64,000 bases of DNA. Source: Escallonia rubra (Eukaryota > Streptophyta > Magnoliopsida > Escalloniales > Escalloniaceae). A program made the translations under genes and the position numbers. The DNA lies in the NCBI GenBank assembly GCA_033065855.1, contig JAVXUO010002403.1, positions 48,019 to 112,018 of the forward strand. The letters are read 5' to 3'. Under the pieces are notes generated by a model that had not been told where the DNA came from, did no database searches, and was given only the letters and a program-made list of their open reading frames with translations. This document shows, in pieces, positions 10,885 to 23,705 of this stretch (positions are counted from its first letter, which is position 1; the number at the start of each line of letters is the position of its first letter).

Positions 10885-11370
10885 AAGGCGAAATGGTGAG
10901 AGAGGGAAAGCAAGTGGCCGAGGTTTCGGCCGGAGATGGGGGTCGGCGTGGCCAAGGGGTCGGCGGGGGTGGAGAGAAGGAAAGAAGAGGGGAATGGGGA
11001 ATGAGGGAAGAAGAGGGGAAATGGGAGGGGGTCGGCCGGAAGAGAGGGTCGGCGGGGGCAGGGGGGTCGGCCGGAAGAGGAGGGTTGGCCACCCGAGGGG
11101 GGTCGGCCAGCACGGGGGAGAGAGGGAGGGAAGAAGGGGGAGAGGGGAGGGGGTCGGCCACACGAGGGGGGTTGGCCACATGAGGGGGGTCGGCCACCCC
11201 AGGGGGGTCGACCGGAAGAGGAGGGTCAGCGGGATCTACTGCCGTGGGGGGAATAGGACGAGAAGAAGGAAGGAGAGAAGAAAGGGGTCGGCAGGGCCGA
11301 AGAGGTCGGGAGCTAGAGGGGGGTCGGCGGGGGCAGAGGGGTCAGGAGCTGGAGGGAGGTCGGTAGGGGC
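10885..11370 (+). other. G-rich low-complexity leader of the antisense gene
   Basis: Dense GGGGGTCGGCC and GGGGTCGGC repeats with strong G over C skew on the plus strand. The open frames on either strand are low-complexity (Gly/Arg or Pro/Ser rich) and I do not call them as genes. It probably serves as leader or spacer. Confidence 0.5.
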
Positions 11371-14300
11371 ATGGAGGTCAGCGGGGACAAGGAGGTCGAT
11401 GGGGCCAAGGCGATGCCTGCCGAGCCGGTACCCGTTCTGAAAAAGTTGAAGCAGAAGATGTGGGTGAAGCCACGAAATGGTGCGACGAGCGCAGCGCGGC
11501 CACCACGAACTGCGACGACAGAACCGGTGCCGCCCCCACCGATAGATGAGGACGAAGCTGCGGTAGGTGGTGAGACGGGAATGCCATTTACATTTGATGA
11601 TTCATTGGGGAGAACGTATGATCCGGACCCGGATAAGACGAACACGCTGCTGAGAGTAAAAGGGGTAGTACCGACCGTGCCTGACCGGGAGTTATGGAGG
11701 GAGTTGGCCATCCGAGTAGCTGATGGTGCGTTCACAGTGCCTTGGAGTGGTGCGTCACAGGAGCCGCGAGTGCCGTCACCGTATGTGCGGGCTACGAGCT
11801 GGGAGGATGCGCATGTGCCGTCACCGAGGTATGTTGCGGGGGTGTTGGTGGAGCGGGAGGATATACCCTGGGCACCTGTGGTGTTCAGGGCCATGGTGCG
11901 ATGCCAATTGGGTGGGACTTCTGGTGTGAGCATATGATGGAGACGCCGAGGTGGTCAGCGTTATTGCAGGTGTTGGGGTTGGTACCGGCGATTGACATTA
12001 CAGCAAGGGGGCTGGAGTTGTATAGAGATACGCCTGGGATGGCCCTGTTTCTGTCGAGGTGGAGCACTCAGACACATACCTTTGTGACTGAGTTTGGATA
12101 GATTGGGCTGACGTTGTTGGATGTGATGATGTTGACGGGACTGCCGATGCATGGAGAGTTGGATGGGCGTGTCACGCGGCTCAGTGGCGAGGAGCGGCTA
12201 TTGCAGATGCAGCTACTTGACATTTTGGCGAAGATGAGGCAGCACCGGAAGGTGACATATAGTGGGTGGCTCCGATTGTTCTATGGTACGCCGCAGCTGA
12301 GGTCGAGGCAGAGATTGGGCAATGTTGCCCACTTCGTGATGGGGCCGTATCACAAGGACGAGCGATACAAGATGGTGGCCTTCTTGACGATGTTCTTGTC
12401 GAGGTAAGTATTATGTGTTCCATTGTTTGGATGATTGTACATGCGATGCTAGTTGAGGTTGTGTATAATGTGTTGTCGTGGTGTTGCAGATTCGTGTTTG
12501 AAGGGACGCCAGATGACGGCATTTCCTCGAAGGTGATTCCCCTGGCGATTCGGATGGCGCAGGGGAAGCATGTTGGGCTAGCTCCCGTGTATCTGGGCAC
12601 CTTGTATTCACGGCTGGATCAGTTTGTGAATGAAGTGAAGAGATCGCACGGGCGGTACCAAGTGGCGACGTACGTGGATTGGATGTTCCTACAGCGGTAC
12701 TTGTACGAGTGTTTTCTGGATTATCGTCCGGCAGGATACCCGCTTGAGTATCCAGTACCGAGGACAAGGACGGTGATGCACGGTGGCAGGTCGCAGGAAG
12801 TGGCGCTGTGGTGCAGCGGCTCACGGGCATTTGCATGGGCGAGCATCAAGAGACCGGAGTGTCCGTTGTCACAGCTGATAGACTCGAGGGAGGCATGCTT
12901 AGCACGGCCGTACAGAGAGATGCATGCGTCATATGGAGTATCCCCCTGGTTGCACGGACAAGAGATGACGATAGACTTGAGCAGGAGGGGGAGTTTGCCA
13001 CCGGCAGACGTTGTGCTCTTGGTGGCTTATTTTCCAGGTTGGCTGCCAGTGATGACTGATGATGGCGGGAAGCCTACAGAGAACCTGTTGTCGCGGACAT
13101 TTGGCTATGACTTGGAACCGCCGTGTGGGTATCGTAACCCGTGGAGTGTGACGACCGCATTCGGGTATACGCGGTATGACAGAGTTTGTGAGTGGCCGGC
13201 GTCGGTGGTAGCATGGAGGAAGCTGGGGAGAGCGGCAGTGGGGGCGGTGACGGGGGGAGTATGCACAGTAGTGGGAGCGTCTGCGGACGGTCTGGACAGA
13301 GTGGTTGGCACAGCCATCGGGGACACGGTGACTGGTTGACGTGTTTGCCTGTGACCGGGCTGTCTGGGCGGAGCTGCGAGGCAGGCTGGCATGCTGGTGC
13401 TAGTGATCGGGAGTGCGGTTGTGAGCTCGGAAAGAGATCCTGATGAGGAGGGCGAGGAGTCTGAGGAGGATGCCCTGGCGGAGGACCAAGGAGAGGAGCC
13501 GGTGGTGTCGGTGTCGAGGGTGCCAGGGGCCGGCAAAGGGCCGCTGTCGGCACTGTGAGTTGGGATGATGGAGAGTGCTCGTCAGGCGAGTGCGGGTACT
13601 TCAGGCTCATGGCCGACAGGCTCGCAGAGGCCGTCAGATGCGTCGGAAGAGCCAGTGGTTGAGGTAGGCCTGACTATTGCCGCTTTTGATTAAATCTTGT
13701 TTATTGATGTCATACAATAGGAAAAAATGTTGATATGCTAACGGCTGGTTTGGACAGGCGTACGAGGGACACGCGGTGCAGAGGGGCGGTGATGCAAATG
13801 TAGCGGTTGAGACAGAGGAGGTGAGAGCAGCCGAGGTTGACGAGCCAGCAGGCGGAGATGAGCCGGTAGCGGCCGACATGTCTGGGGCCGAGGCGAGGGG
13901 CAGGGTGAATCCACTACCAGATGTTGAGGAGAAGGTGGAGGACGTGTATGGCGGCTTGGTCGACGAGTCGCTGATGTTCGATGCCAGTGGCTACTGGTGG
14001 ACAGGCACGGCAACGGAGGCCGCGGTGGTTGAGCGGGAGGATTTGGTGGAGTTGAAGCCTGCAGTGGAAGTCCCGATTCAGGAGGCGGAGATCCCGATGC
14101 AGTCGGTGCAGTCTGTTGCGGGGGCGTCGTCAGGGTCGGCTGTTGAGGCGAGTGCGACGTTGATGGCGATGCACTCGATGACCGTCGGTGTACAGGCAGC
14201 AAGAGGAGTCCGCGAGAGGCCTGTGATGGTGGTGAGTGGCACAGCAGCTGGAGAGGCGAGCAGGGGATCGTCGAGCGGCCAGACCGACATGGTAGTGTGG

Positions 14301-14908
14301 GAGAACCTCCAACTACCTTCTGAGACAGTGCGCCGATTAGAGCTGGTGAAGGCGGCGTACCCGCAGATGTTTGAGGGGGTGACTGTGGGGAACCCGTGCT
14401 GCAGAGGTGGGTGTACTCAGGGTTTGTGGAATGGCTGCTGCCTTTTGCGAGTGTTCTCGCGGCGGGCTGGACGACAGAGTTTATTGAGCGGTCACTGACA
14501 GAGTTCACGCCGTTCACGTCTTTAGGCGTCCAGCTAGATTGGCTGGCCGAGTTCTTTAGGTCGAGGAGCGAGGGTGGTGGTGTGGGCGAGAGGATGGCCT
14601 TGGTGCGTATGGAGGAGGTGCTGCTTGAGAGGTGGCGCACAGGGTTGGAGGTGGAGCGGTCAGAGATCAACAGAGAGTTAGTCGTGATCGACAGAGAGGT
14701 GGCAAAGATAGAGAGGCAGCTGACTGACTTGCAGAGACGGCTGAGTGATCTCCAGAGGTGGCGGGCAGATGTGGAGGTGCGAGAGGCTGAGCATCTGAGG
14801 CGACAGGCTGAGTTCGAGGCAAGATGGTCAGCGCTGCAGGTTCAGCGTCAGACATTACATGCGTTTAGCTCTCATCCGGTAGCAGCTTTGTTATCTAGCT
14901 TTCGATAG
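11371..14908 (+). pseudogene. Antisense plant-mobile-domain gene carried by element A
   Basis: Plus-strand coding remnant, opposite to gag-pol. The middle (about 11.9-13.35 kb) resembles the plant mobile domain (PMD, also called aminotransferase-like, PF10536): LSRWSTQTHTFVTEFG followed by LTLLDVMMLTGLPMHGELDG is the typical start (W.....TFH...GE...TL.DV..L.GLP..G), and LAPVYLGTLYSRLDQFV the typical later helix. A canonical GTAAGT...TTGCAG intron-like gap lies near 12.40-12.49 kb. The 5' part is Pro/Ala rich; the last 110 residues (about 14.58-14.9 kb) are a charged coiled coil (ERSEINRELVVIDREVAKIE). PMD proteins occur both as host silencing factors (MAIN/MAIL1) and inside transposons. Its role here is unknown. 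It appears to have a few breaks. Confidence 0.7.
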
Positions 14909-15360
14909 GTCTTACTATAGATTTGATGTATAGGCAGTGCCCAATATTGGCCGACAACTTCTTATGCATATATATATCTTGTTGGTACGTAAAGTGTAGC
15001 TGTGTGTTGTCTTGTTAATATTTGTCGTGGAGGCATGGTACGATCGTTGTCTATTGCGATTGTTTGAATGTCTTGCGCCTGTTGGTGTTCCCCTGTTCCC
15101 CCCCCCCCCCTTTTTTTTGGCGAGGGCAAACACTTAACGACTAGAAAAGAATACATAAGTGTAGGCTAAGCATAAATGTAGGTAGTGAAAAGACGGTTGA
15201 TTGTGCTTGGATCAAAGAAACGTCATTACATAAAAGGAACTTGTAATAAACAACAGAAGTTACAAGTCAGTACATGTGTGTATATACACAAAATACTGCG
15301 TTAAGCGTTCTAAACTACAGGCGGTGAGTCGGGGGGAACAAGCTGTAAACCGGTCATGCA
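14909..15360. other. Spacer between the antisense gene and pol of element A
   Basis: No gene seen. It contains a poly-C/poly-T tract (about 15099-15118). It is the convergent 3'-end zone of the two opposite transcription units and so the likely site of both polyadenylation regions. Confidence 0.5.
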
Positions 15361-15379
15361 TAGTACTTCTTTAGGTAGC

Positions 15380-16350
15380 GACCATTGACAGGGGCGGTAA
15401 GCTGTCCATCATCTGGATTGAGCAGGAGGTAGGAGCCGTTGCTTTTGACTGTATGTACTTGAAATGGCCCCTCCCAGTTGGGCGTGAACTTAGGAGCTGA
15501 CACGTTGGCCCATACATGCTTGGCGGCTTAGAGGACAAGGTCGCCTTTTGTGAAGGAGCGAGGTTTGACGGTCTTCCCGTAGGCTTTGACAAGCTTCTCA
15601 TGATATTTCTTCATTCGGCACATGGCGTTGGCCTTTTTTTCATCAAGGCCCTCAAGTGCCACCATTCTGGTTTCCTCTTCCCCGAGACCACTGCTGAGGG
15701 ATAGTCGTGCCGAGGCGACTGCAATCTCGGCAGGCACCACACATTCGTCTCCGTAGACGAGGGAGAAGGGTGTGGCCTTCGTGGCTGTGTGTCTCGAAGT
15801 TATGTAAGCCATAGGGCATGGCTTAACTTTTCAGACCAGGAGTTGCTCGCGTCATGGACCATGCGTGACAAAACGCGCAATAGAGTTTTGTTGGAGGCTT
15901 CAGCTTGACCGTTGCCTTGCGGATAATAAGGAGTTGACGTGGCATGATTGATGTCGTCTACTTCCGTGAGAGTCCAAACATCCCGATTGATGAACGGCGT
16001 GCCGTTGTCAGAGATGATGCATCGGGGGATGTCGAAGCGACATATGATGTGATCGCCTAAAAAGTTGGCGATGGCGCCCCCCGTGGCTTTTCGCAGAGGT
16101 ATGGCTTCGACCCACTTTGTGAAACGCTCCGTCGCGACCATGATCCAAATGTGACCTTTCGATGGCGGATGTATGGGGCTGATAAGGTCAAGAGCCCAAG
16201 AGGGAAACGGCCAAGGGGCCACGATCATACGAAGGTCGGATGCTGGCATGTGCATTCTGTTGGCGTCTCTCTAGCAGGGTTGGCAGTGTCGGACATGAGA
16301 GATCGCGTCAGATTCCATAGTAGGCTAGTAGTACCCCAACCTTAGCAACT
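15380..16350 (-). pseudogene. Integrase region of element A
   Basis: Minus-strand reading shows the Gypsy integrase core: FPSWALDLISPIHPPSKG, a segment with KWVEAIPLRKATG, then DNGTPFIN and YYPQGNGQAEASNK, which carry the second Asp and the Glu of the D,D-35-E triad. The C-terminal part begins with YGDECVVPAEIAVAS, typical of Tat/Athila integrases. Fossil; broken. Confidence 0.85.
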
Positions 16351-17186
16351 CTGCATACAACTTCTGAGAGCCTTGATGCTCACCACAAGCACCGTTGTGC
16401 ACTTCACTGATCACCTTGACTACTTGGGCACCCTGCAAGCATCGCAGGGTGCGTCCTGAAAATCCCTTGCGAAACAACTCGCCTTCCGTCACAAAATACA
16501 TGACCGACTTGTGCTTGATAGATCATGCCGAGCTGTGGTCAGGTGGTAGTAGTCCATGGGATAGATATTGTAGGAAAGGCTGACGCCAGTCACCCTCGAT
16601 GTTGATGACAAGAGCTTCCGTACTATCAGGCGCATATAGGCATTCCGAACAATCCTACTATATAACCGAAGCATCTTTGGCCACGGATGGCCAAAAGAGG
16701 CTCATTCGTTGGAGACGACGGTATAGAGGTGGTCCGTCGAGGCGACAACACTTTTGATGTCCGAATTGCAGCTTGTGCTTTGCTTCTGCTGGTGCAAACA
16801 TCAGGCCAGAGTGCCTCCGAGACATCGTCTGTACAAGACGTCTCCCAACATTAAGAAATCTGTGAGGGTGTAAACAGAAGCGAGTGACGGCGCCTTAAGT
16901 TGGTCGACAATCGGCTGCCTCCAATCATCGGTCGTAGTGTCCTTTGGGACTAAATTCAATGCTGTGCATGGTGTTGTTCTTCTGATGATGGTTCATATGC
17001 GCTGTTCACCGTCGATATCTATTTTTGACGCGATTGTGGCTAATCTTTCTGCATGTCGTTTGTGGCACCTGTTGTGATGTTCATATTGAACATGGCCAAG
17101 TCGTCCCTCCAAGTGTTGTACCAGGGCACGATAAGGTGCCAAAGATGGCTTTTTGACTGTGAATTCTCCGTCAGCCTGCTTCATGA

Positions 17187-17900
17187 TCAAGTTCGAGTCC
17201 CTTTTATACGTAATGACTTAGCCCCCATGTTGATAGCTAGTAGGAGGCCGATGACGAAGGCCTCGTACTCAGCTTCGTTGTTAGATATCGGGAATACAAG
17301 CTTGAAGGATAGAGATATGGTAACACCCTCTGGGTTCCGGAGGACAATGTCGGCACCTCCTTGCCGGAGGGGAACTCCATTGCGACCTTTGCTAGTGGCT
17401 GAGCAGTAGAACTCGAGCGTCCATAATTCATCGATGTCAGAGATCAGGGCTGTCTCTTCCCCAGGCAATTGATGTGAGGTTGGTTCATAGTGTTGGCGCG
17501 GGAAGAAGGCCAAGAGGTCCGCGAGTGCTTGGCTTCGTAAAGCCGTAGGATTTTTTATGGATAGGTCGAATTCGGCCATGAGCAGCAACCAACGAGTAAG
17601 TCGGCCAGACAGGGCAGGGCGCGTGAGCATGTATCGTAATGGATCAGCCTTGGTGACGAGTGTAATCTGGTGTGACAAGAAGTAGTGCCTGAATTTCTGC
17701 GAGGCATAGACCAAGGCGAAGCAATGTTTTTTGAGTTCAGAATAATTAGCCTCGGGTCCCCTGATTGACCGACTGAGATAATAAATCAGGCGCTCCACTC
17801 CGTCCACTTCTTGAGCAAGTAACGCCCCTATGGATCTGGGCGTGGAGGTTAAGTAAAGCAAGAGTGGTAGACCTCGTTACGGCACAACCATTGTTTGCGG
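17187..17900 (-). pseudogene. RNase H region of element A
   Basis: The minus strand gives LYLTSTPRSIGALLAQEVDG, LIYYLSRSIRGPEANYSELK and SHQITLVTKADPLRYML, the standard end of Gypsy RT and its RNase H (RT_RNaseH_2). A second RNase H-like block with NEAEYEAFVIGLLLAINMGA follows, a hallmark of the Tat lineage (dual RNase H). 16350-17187 continues pol without a clear open frame. Fossil. Confidence 0.8.
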
Positions 17901-17999
17901 TGACATGAGGACCACCTTGATTTGTTCAAATGCTTGCTGTTGGGGGGCACCCCAATCCCATGATGCGCTCTTGCGCGTCAAATACTGGAAGGGCGTGAT

Positions 18000-18720
18000 A
18001 AGCTCAGCCAAGGCAGGGATGAACCTGCGAAGATAGGAAACCTTGCCGAGGAAGCTTTTTAACTGCTTGGTCCTTTTGGGCGGTGGCATTTCTCGGATAG
18101 AGGCAGCTAACATCGATACCCTGTCGACTGACCAAGAAGTCGAGGGACTTACCGGAGGAGACTCCAAAGGCACATTTGAGCGGGTTCATCCGCATGTTGT
18201 ACTGACGACACCGGTCGAAGACTGCTCGAAGGTCCGTAAGATGCTCACTTTCCTTTTTAGACTTGATAATGAGGTGGTCAACATAGTCTTCCATTGTGCG
18301 GTGTATCATGTCGTGGAAGATAGCTGTCATAGCTCGCTGATAGGTAGCACCCACATTCTTGAGAGCGAAGGGCATGACTTTCCAACAAAAGTTACCCATT
18401 GGGGTCTGAAAAGTTGTCTTGGCACAGTCGTCTGGGTTCATTCAAATTTGGTTGTAGCCGGCGAAGCCGTCCATGAAGGACAAGGGTCTCATGTCCGGCG
18501 GCAGCCTCCGTGAGCATGTCAATAATGGGTAGTGGAAATTCATCTTTAGGGCACGCCTTATTCAAATCTCGGAAGTCAATACAAATGCGGACTTGTCCGC
18601 TCTTCTTTTGTACGGGAACAACATTAGCCAACCAGATAGGATGAGTGATGGGTTCAATGAAGCCAGCCTGTAGAAATCGTTCGATCTCTTGCTTGATTTT
18701 TAATTCGAGTTCGGGGTGAA
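18000..18720 (-). pseudogene. Reverse transcriptase region of element A
   Basis: The minus strand gives MANVVPVQKKSGQVRICIDF and RDLNKACPKDEFPLP (RT motifs 1-2), PFALKNVGATYQRAMTAIFH, and the Y-[VI]-D motif region followed by HLTDLRAVFDRCRQYNMRMN PLKC, all standard for Gypsy RT. Fossil; broken. Confidence 0.85.
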
Positions 18721-19301
18721 ACTATCGCGAATCCTGTCGAACAGGGCTGAACCCGTTAGCAATGTTGAGATGGTGTGTCACCAAGGCAGGATCCAATCCG
18801 GGCATTTCATTGTAACTCCATGCCAATACATCACGATATTCGCGGAGGAGGGTAACCAGTTCCTCTCTTCGGCCCGGGGCGAGTTTCGTGCCAATGTAGG
18901 TCTGTCAAGGTTCCTCGCCCGCGTCAGGCGGGTTAATTTCTTCAAGATCTTCGGCCTGCGGTCGAGGGCCGTCTTCATAGCAAGGCAGGGCAGCGCCCGG
19001 GGTAAGCTCGGGGTCTGGCGAGCAATGCTCGGCCGTACAACACCACTATGTCTTCGTATATGGGTCGTGGTCGAGGGGGTCAGGCGGCGGACCCCCTGGA
19101 GCCCCCCGAACACCGTCATAATTGGTAGATCACTCTTCCGTCTTTGATGACGCGTTGGAAGGTGGCTTCAAACTTGTGTGTCTTGGACTTGGGGGATGAA
19201 GGCGGGGAATTGGTCGTGACAGCAGATGGCGCTGTCGAGGTTGATGCTTTGTTTCTGTTGCTTTTCTTGGACTTGGGGGGCTTGTTCCCACACAGCTCGT
19301 C

Positions 19302-19955
19302 CTAATCTGGTAGTTTGGTGGAATGGATGTGAGTAGCATTCTCACCATCTGCAGCAAGCTCAGTGAAGAAGGAGGCCTCGACAAAGTAAGACTCGGCACA
19401 TTCAAAAGGGGCCTTGGTCGCTGGAATGGTTACTGCTACCTCATGCCCCGTAGGACCGGCCACCAGTTTCACACACTGGTGGTACGTCGAGGGCACAACC
19501 TTGTTGATATGAATCCAAGGTCGCCCAAGTTGGAGGTGGAAGGAAGACTCGTTGTCTATCACATGAAAAATAGTGTCACGACGAACAGTTCTGACCATGA
19601 GGTCGACAGTAATGTGGCCAAGGGTGGATTGGGGGCCTTGCCCAAAGCCAGTAATTTTGATGGGGTCACGGATAATCCTCCTTGGTGGTATATCGGCCTG
19701 CTGCAAAGTGATGAGAAGGATGATGTTGATCGAGGCGCCGCAGTCTACCAAGGCGCGGCGGAAGTCGGTGCCGTTAACAGTGCACTCAAGGTACAGCGGC
19801 TGGTTATGGTGTTCAACTGGTGGTGAGTCCTCGTCCGAAAAAATGAATGCGGTGGAAGGGATATGTCTGAGCTCGGCCTGGGCGGCGAAGCATTCGGGCC
19901 CGAGGCCTGTGGTGACCTCGATCAAGCAGTCTGAGTGAAAACCCCATTTCATCAA
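19302..19955 (-). pseudogene. Aspartic protease region of element A
   Basis: The minus strand gives LYLECTVNGTDFRRALVDCG, ASINIILL and ITGFGQGPQSTLGHITVDL, the retropepsin pattern of plant Gypsy elements, followed by FHVIDNESSFHLQLGRPWIH. Protease lies between gag and RT as the family requires. Confidence 0.85.
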
Positions 19956-21608
19956 AGAAGCCTTTGATCTTCGTCATTTGGCCAGCCGAGGACACTGGCT
20001 GGGGGGCAGGAGGTACACAAGTTGTGACCATAGGTGAGATTTCCGCAGGAGCTTTGCGGACGAGGGACTTGATGTGGTCGGTAGCAACCATGAGCACCTG
20101 ATGCTTGCGGTTGTTGTTCCCATGATTTGGGTACGGTTCCTTCCGCACATCGTGGTTCTTTCGCAGCTGTAAGTCGCCCGACGCGATCTTCCTTGCAAAG
20201 ATGGCTCGCAATGCACTGCAGTTTTTGAGAGGGTGGCCAAAGGCCTGGTGAAAGGGGCAATAGTTGGGCCTGGTTCTTTCTTCGTCTGTGATGGGGATCC
20301 GCACAGGTGGCAATTGGAAGTTATTGTCATTAGCAACCCATTCTGTCAAGAGCTCTTTCACCGTATTCAAATCACATGGAAAGGCAGGCGGAGTCTCCTG
20401 TTGTCGTCGTTTGTCAGAGCGTTGGTCCTCATCCGGGAGCTGATGCTTAAAGCCAGTGTAATTATTGATGTTGCTGTTGCCAGTGCTGTTGTTGTTACGC
20501 TGAATGCTGGATGTGTCTGCTGAGGCCAGCAGCGCATTCTGTGAGCGAGGCCTCCATGGTTTGACGAGCCCAACTGTCTCGTAAGTACGTCGTGCCGTTT
20601 CCTTGAGGTGCCCCCATGACTTCAACTACAAGTTCTCGAGGTGCACCCGGTAGACGTCGTTCATGTTCTTGATGCATATGGGCACCAATGTCTCATCTTT
20701 ACTGAAATTTATACATTCAAGACACTTAAGATGAAAACGGTGCACATATTTGGTCAAGTCTTCGCTGGTGGCCTGGCGAATACCGGCGATGTCTACTATG
20801 GTGACGCGTTTAGCTTCATAGTGGAATTTGTCCAAGAAGAGTTGGACCATCTCACTCCATGAACGGACCGTCCCCGCAGGGATCTGATGGTACCAAGTAT
20901 ACGCCAAGCCTGTGAGGGACTTGTGAAACTCCCTCAGCTTCAAACTATCGCCCGGTCCATATTGCTCCAATGAACCGGTGAATCTGGTTAAGTGCTCACG
21001 GGTGTTGCATTCACGTCCGTTAAAGAGCACAAAAGTAGGTTGAGTGGATATGGTATGATGGCTATCTCATTAGCATATGGCACATGGCCTGTCAATCAAT
21101 CTGATGAGTCGGATGCGGAATTCTGTGACAGACGGTGAAGAAGTGCATCGAAGTCAACCTTGGAAACATAATGGGAGGGCGGCTCTTCCTGGCCGACTAA
21201 AGGTTGATGGCTGGCCGGTGCTGTGCGAGTCCCGAAGTCCCCCGACGGTGTGACTTGGTGGGCAGGATCAGTGGAAGGACGATACATGGTAGGTGTTGAT
21301 GCAGGCAGGTGTACGGTGGCGTGGGTGGGTGGACGAGACATATCCACCACTTGGCCAGTCGTTTGATGTTGCTTCGTCGGGTAGGGGTTAGGCGCCATCT
21401 CAATGGATTCGTGAGTCTCGGAAGAGCTCATGGCTGGTACATGTCGAGGCGCAACAGTAAGGAGGACTTGTTGTAATACTGGTCCAAGGTCCGGTTGTAG
21501 TCTGTGTGATGGCATCATGAGATGCAGTATGTCAGCTACGGGCGGTGAAGACGTCGCGAGTCCTACCGCCAGGGGTCTAGATGGTAGAGGCGGCAGTGGT
21601 CGCGACAC
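19813..21608 (-). pseudogene. gag region of element A
   Basis: The minus strand shows the Retrotrans_gag core at 20626-21030 (REHLTRFTGSLEQYG, LREFHKSLTGLAYTWYHQIP, WSEMVQLFLDKFHYEAKRVT) and a knuckle-like CPFHQAFGHPLKNC near 20250. The N-terminal part (21.1-21.6 kb) is Pro/Ser/His rich. It closely resembles the gag of element B at 41.4-44.0 kb. Fossil. Confidence 0.85.
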
Positions 21609-21967
21609 TGGGGCCTAGGCGACGTCAGGGGACAGCCCAGGTCCTACAGGCTGGATTGGTGAACGATTTGCTGCGAGGCCATCGCCTGTATAGATTTCTG
21701 CATTTCCATTATGGCGGCCATGAGAGTAGCTTGTGAGTCTTGTATGCTGGCTATGGTGGGAGTGAACTGTTGGATGGCCGCATTGACTGCAACCTGCACG
21801 TCAGGTGCGGGATGGACTTGGAGACGTACGGCATTAGTCCCTTCTTGTTCACCCGAGTGGCCTTTTTTCTTACATGGTATGGATAAGGCCTTGGCTGGTA
21901 GCGCTCGTAACTTTTCGTTGGATAGGCATGGCGCCTAGGTGCAGCAGACTGCAACACGATGCTCACC

Positions 21968-21987
21968 TCCCCGGTAGAGTCGCCAAA
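21968..21987 (-). other. Primer-binding site of element A
   Basis: The minus strand reads TTTGGCGACTCTACCGGGGA directly after the 5' LTR. The GGCGACTC core is the kind seen in Tat/Ogre elements; I assign it to a tRNA-Arg-type primer from memory only. Confidence 0.65.
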
Positions 21988-22324
21988 TATTGCCAAGGAA
22001 AAAGGGTTTGTTGCCACGTAGAGGTGCCACAAAGGATGCAGTCTGAATCAGCTTCCAGGTGGCCAAAGTGGGAGACAGCAAGGATGGAGTAAGGGCTGAG
22101 AGCAAGGCTCCCCAGATAGGTCGCGAGGGCTGGCAGTGCCGCACATGCTGGGTGACGACGAACAGGGCCGGCGGTCGACAGTCCGAGTCCAGGGTGCAGC
22201 GTCAAGGGTCAGATGTCAGGAATTCAAATGTATTTATCTCACTAAAAATCCAGAGAGAATAAGTTTTAGAGAGAGAAAGTGAAATGTCGAAATGAGAGAG
22301 AACTCCTCAAACAAGCTCCAAAGT

Positions 22325-22338
22325 CCACTATATATAGG
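22325..22338 (-). promoter_or_regulatory. LTR promoter TATA box of element A
   Basis: The minus strand reads CTATATATAGTGG in the 5' LTR, with a counterpart at about 8631-8643 in the 3' LTR. About 340 bp of LTR follows before the primer site, consistent with R-U5. Confidence 0.6.
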
Positions 22339-22809
22339 CACAAATGCGCACGTGTCATCAGCCGACACATGTCATCCCCAGGGAGTGACACGTCACCGAT
22401 GGGGGTCCCAGAGTATTGATTGTCCGTTGAATTGCTGGTCTCCAAGTTCGTGTTGCCCTGCCTTTGCAGCTCCCTTCTGCCTGTCTGAGAAGACTGACCA
22501 TACTGTGGTAGCATGGTCAGAGTAGCCCGTTGCCCCAGTCTCCAGTCCAAGCCCTTACAGAATCCCACGAGAAGCGTCAAGAGACGCGCAGAGATCCTGA
22601 CAGCTGTGAAGGTTGCCCCTGTAGCCAACTGACAGGCGGACTAGGCGCGATCCCCTCCGAGGACCTGCTCCCGTCCCGGAGTGACCCGTGGGTCATTGCC
22701 CTCGCGGTGTCGATGATCAATGGTAACATGAGCATACATGCTCGTAGCTCAGTGTTCAGAGTCTGTGGCGAGGGGTACTCGTGCCGGGGCACTATGAGCA
22801 AAGCCCCAT

Positions 22810-23705
22810 GTAAGCCTGTCGGGCGATTGTGCCGGCGATAGCTTCGGGGTCGTGAGCCCATCCTACTGTGAGAGCCAGAGCCCCCGGTTGAGTGTGCTGG
22901 CGAGGGCCTTAGGGTTGAGCCCATCCCGCTGCGAGGGCCGGAGCCCGTCGGTTGATTGTGCGGGCGAGGGCCAGAGCCCCCGGTTGATTTTGCCAGCGAG
23001 GGCTTTAGGGTTGCGAGCCCATCCCGCCGTGAGGGCCGGAGCCCGTCGGTTGATTGTGCCGGCGAGGGCCTGAGGGTTGTGAGCCTATCCAGCCGCGAGG
23101 GCTGGAGCCCGTTGGTTTGTTATTCGGGCGAGGGCCGGAGCCCCCGATTGATTGTGTCGGTGAGGGCTTTAGGGTTGTGAGCCCATCCCGCTTTGAGGGT
23201 CGGAGCCCGTCAGTTGATTGAGCGTGCGAGGGCCGGAGCCCCCGGTTGGCCTGTCGGTTGATTGTGCAGGCGAGGGCCGGAGCCCCCGGTTGATTGTGCC
23301 AGCGAGGGCTTTTAGGGTTGTGAGCCCATCCCGCCCCGAGGGCCGGAGCCCCCGGTCGATTGTGCGGGTGGGGGCCTCAGGGTTGTGAGCCCATCCCGCC
23401 GCGAGGGCTGGAGCCCGTCGGTTGATTGTGCGGGCGAGGGCCGGAGCCCCCGGTTGATTGTGCCGGCGAGGGCTTTAGGGTTGTGAGCCCATCCCGCCGC
23501 GAGGGCCGGAGCCCGTCGGTTGATTGTGCTGGCGAGGGCCGGAGCCCTCGGTTGATATTGCCGACGAGGGCTTTTAGGGTTGTGTGCCCATCCCGCCGTG
23601 AGGGTCGGAGCCCGTCGGTCGATTGTGCGGCGAGGGTCGGAGCCCCCGGTTGATTGTACCGGCGAGGCTTTAGGGTTGTGAGCCCATCCCGCCGTGAGGG
23701 CCGGA
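22810..23705. repeat. Tandem array inside the 5' LTR of element A
   Basis: Same motifs as 9120-10100, with a different copy number and order, as expected if the arrays expand and shrink independently in the two LTRs. Confidence 0.85.

Noticed and set aside
10397-11197. Minus-strand Pro-rich frame next to the 3' LTR of A, which could be taken for an envelope-like gene
   Set aside because: Pure GGGTCGGCC repeat translation; no hydrophobic span or signal peptide.
13738-14670. Minus-strand open frame of 310 codons opposite the PMD gene
   Set aside because: Shadow of the GC-rich plus-strand coding remnant; Ser/Pro/Thr composition without any motif.
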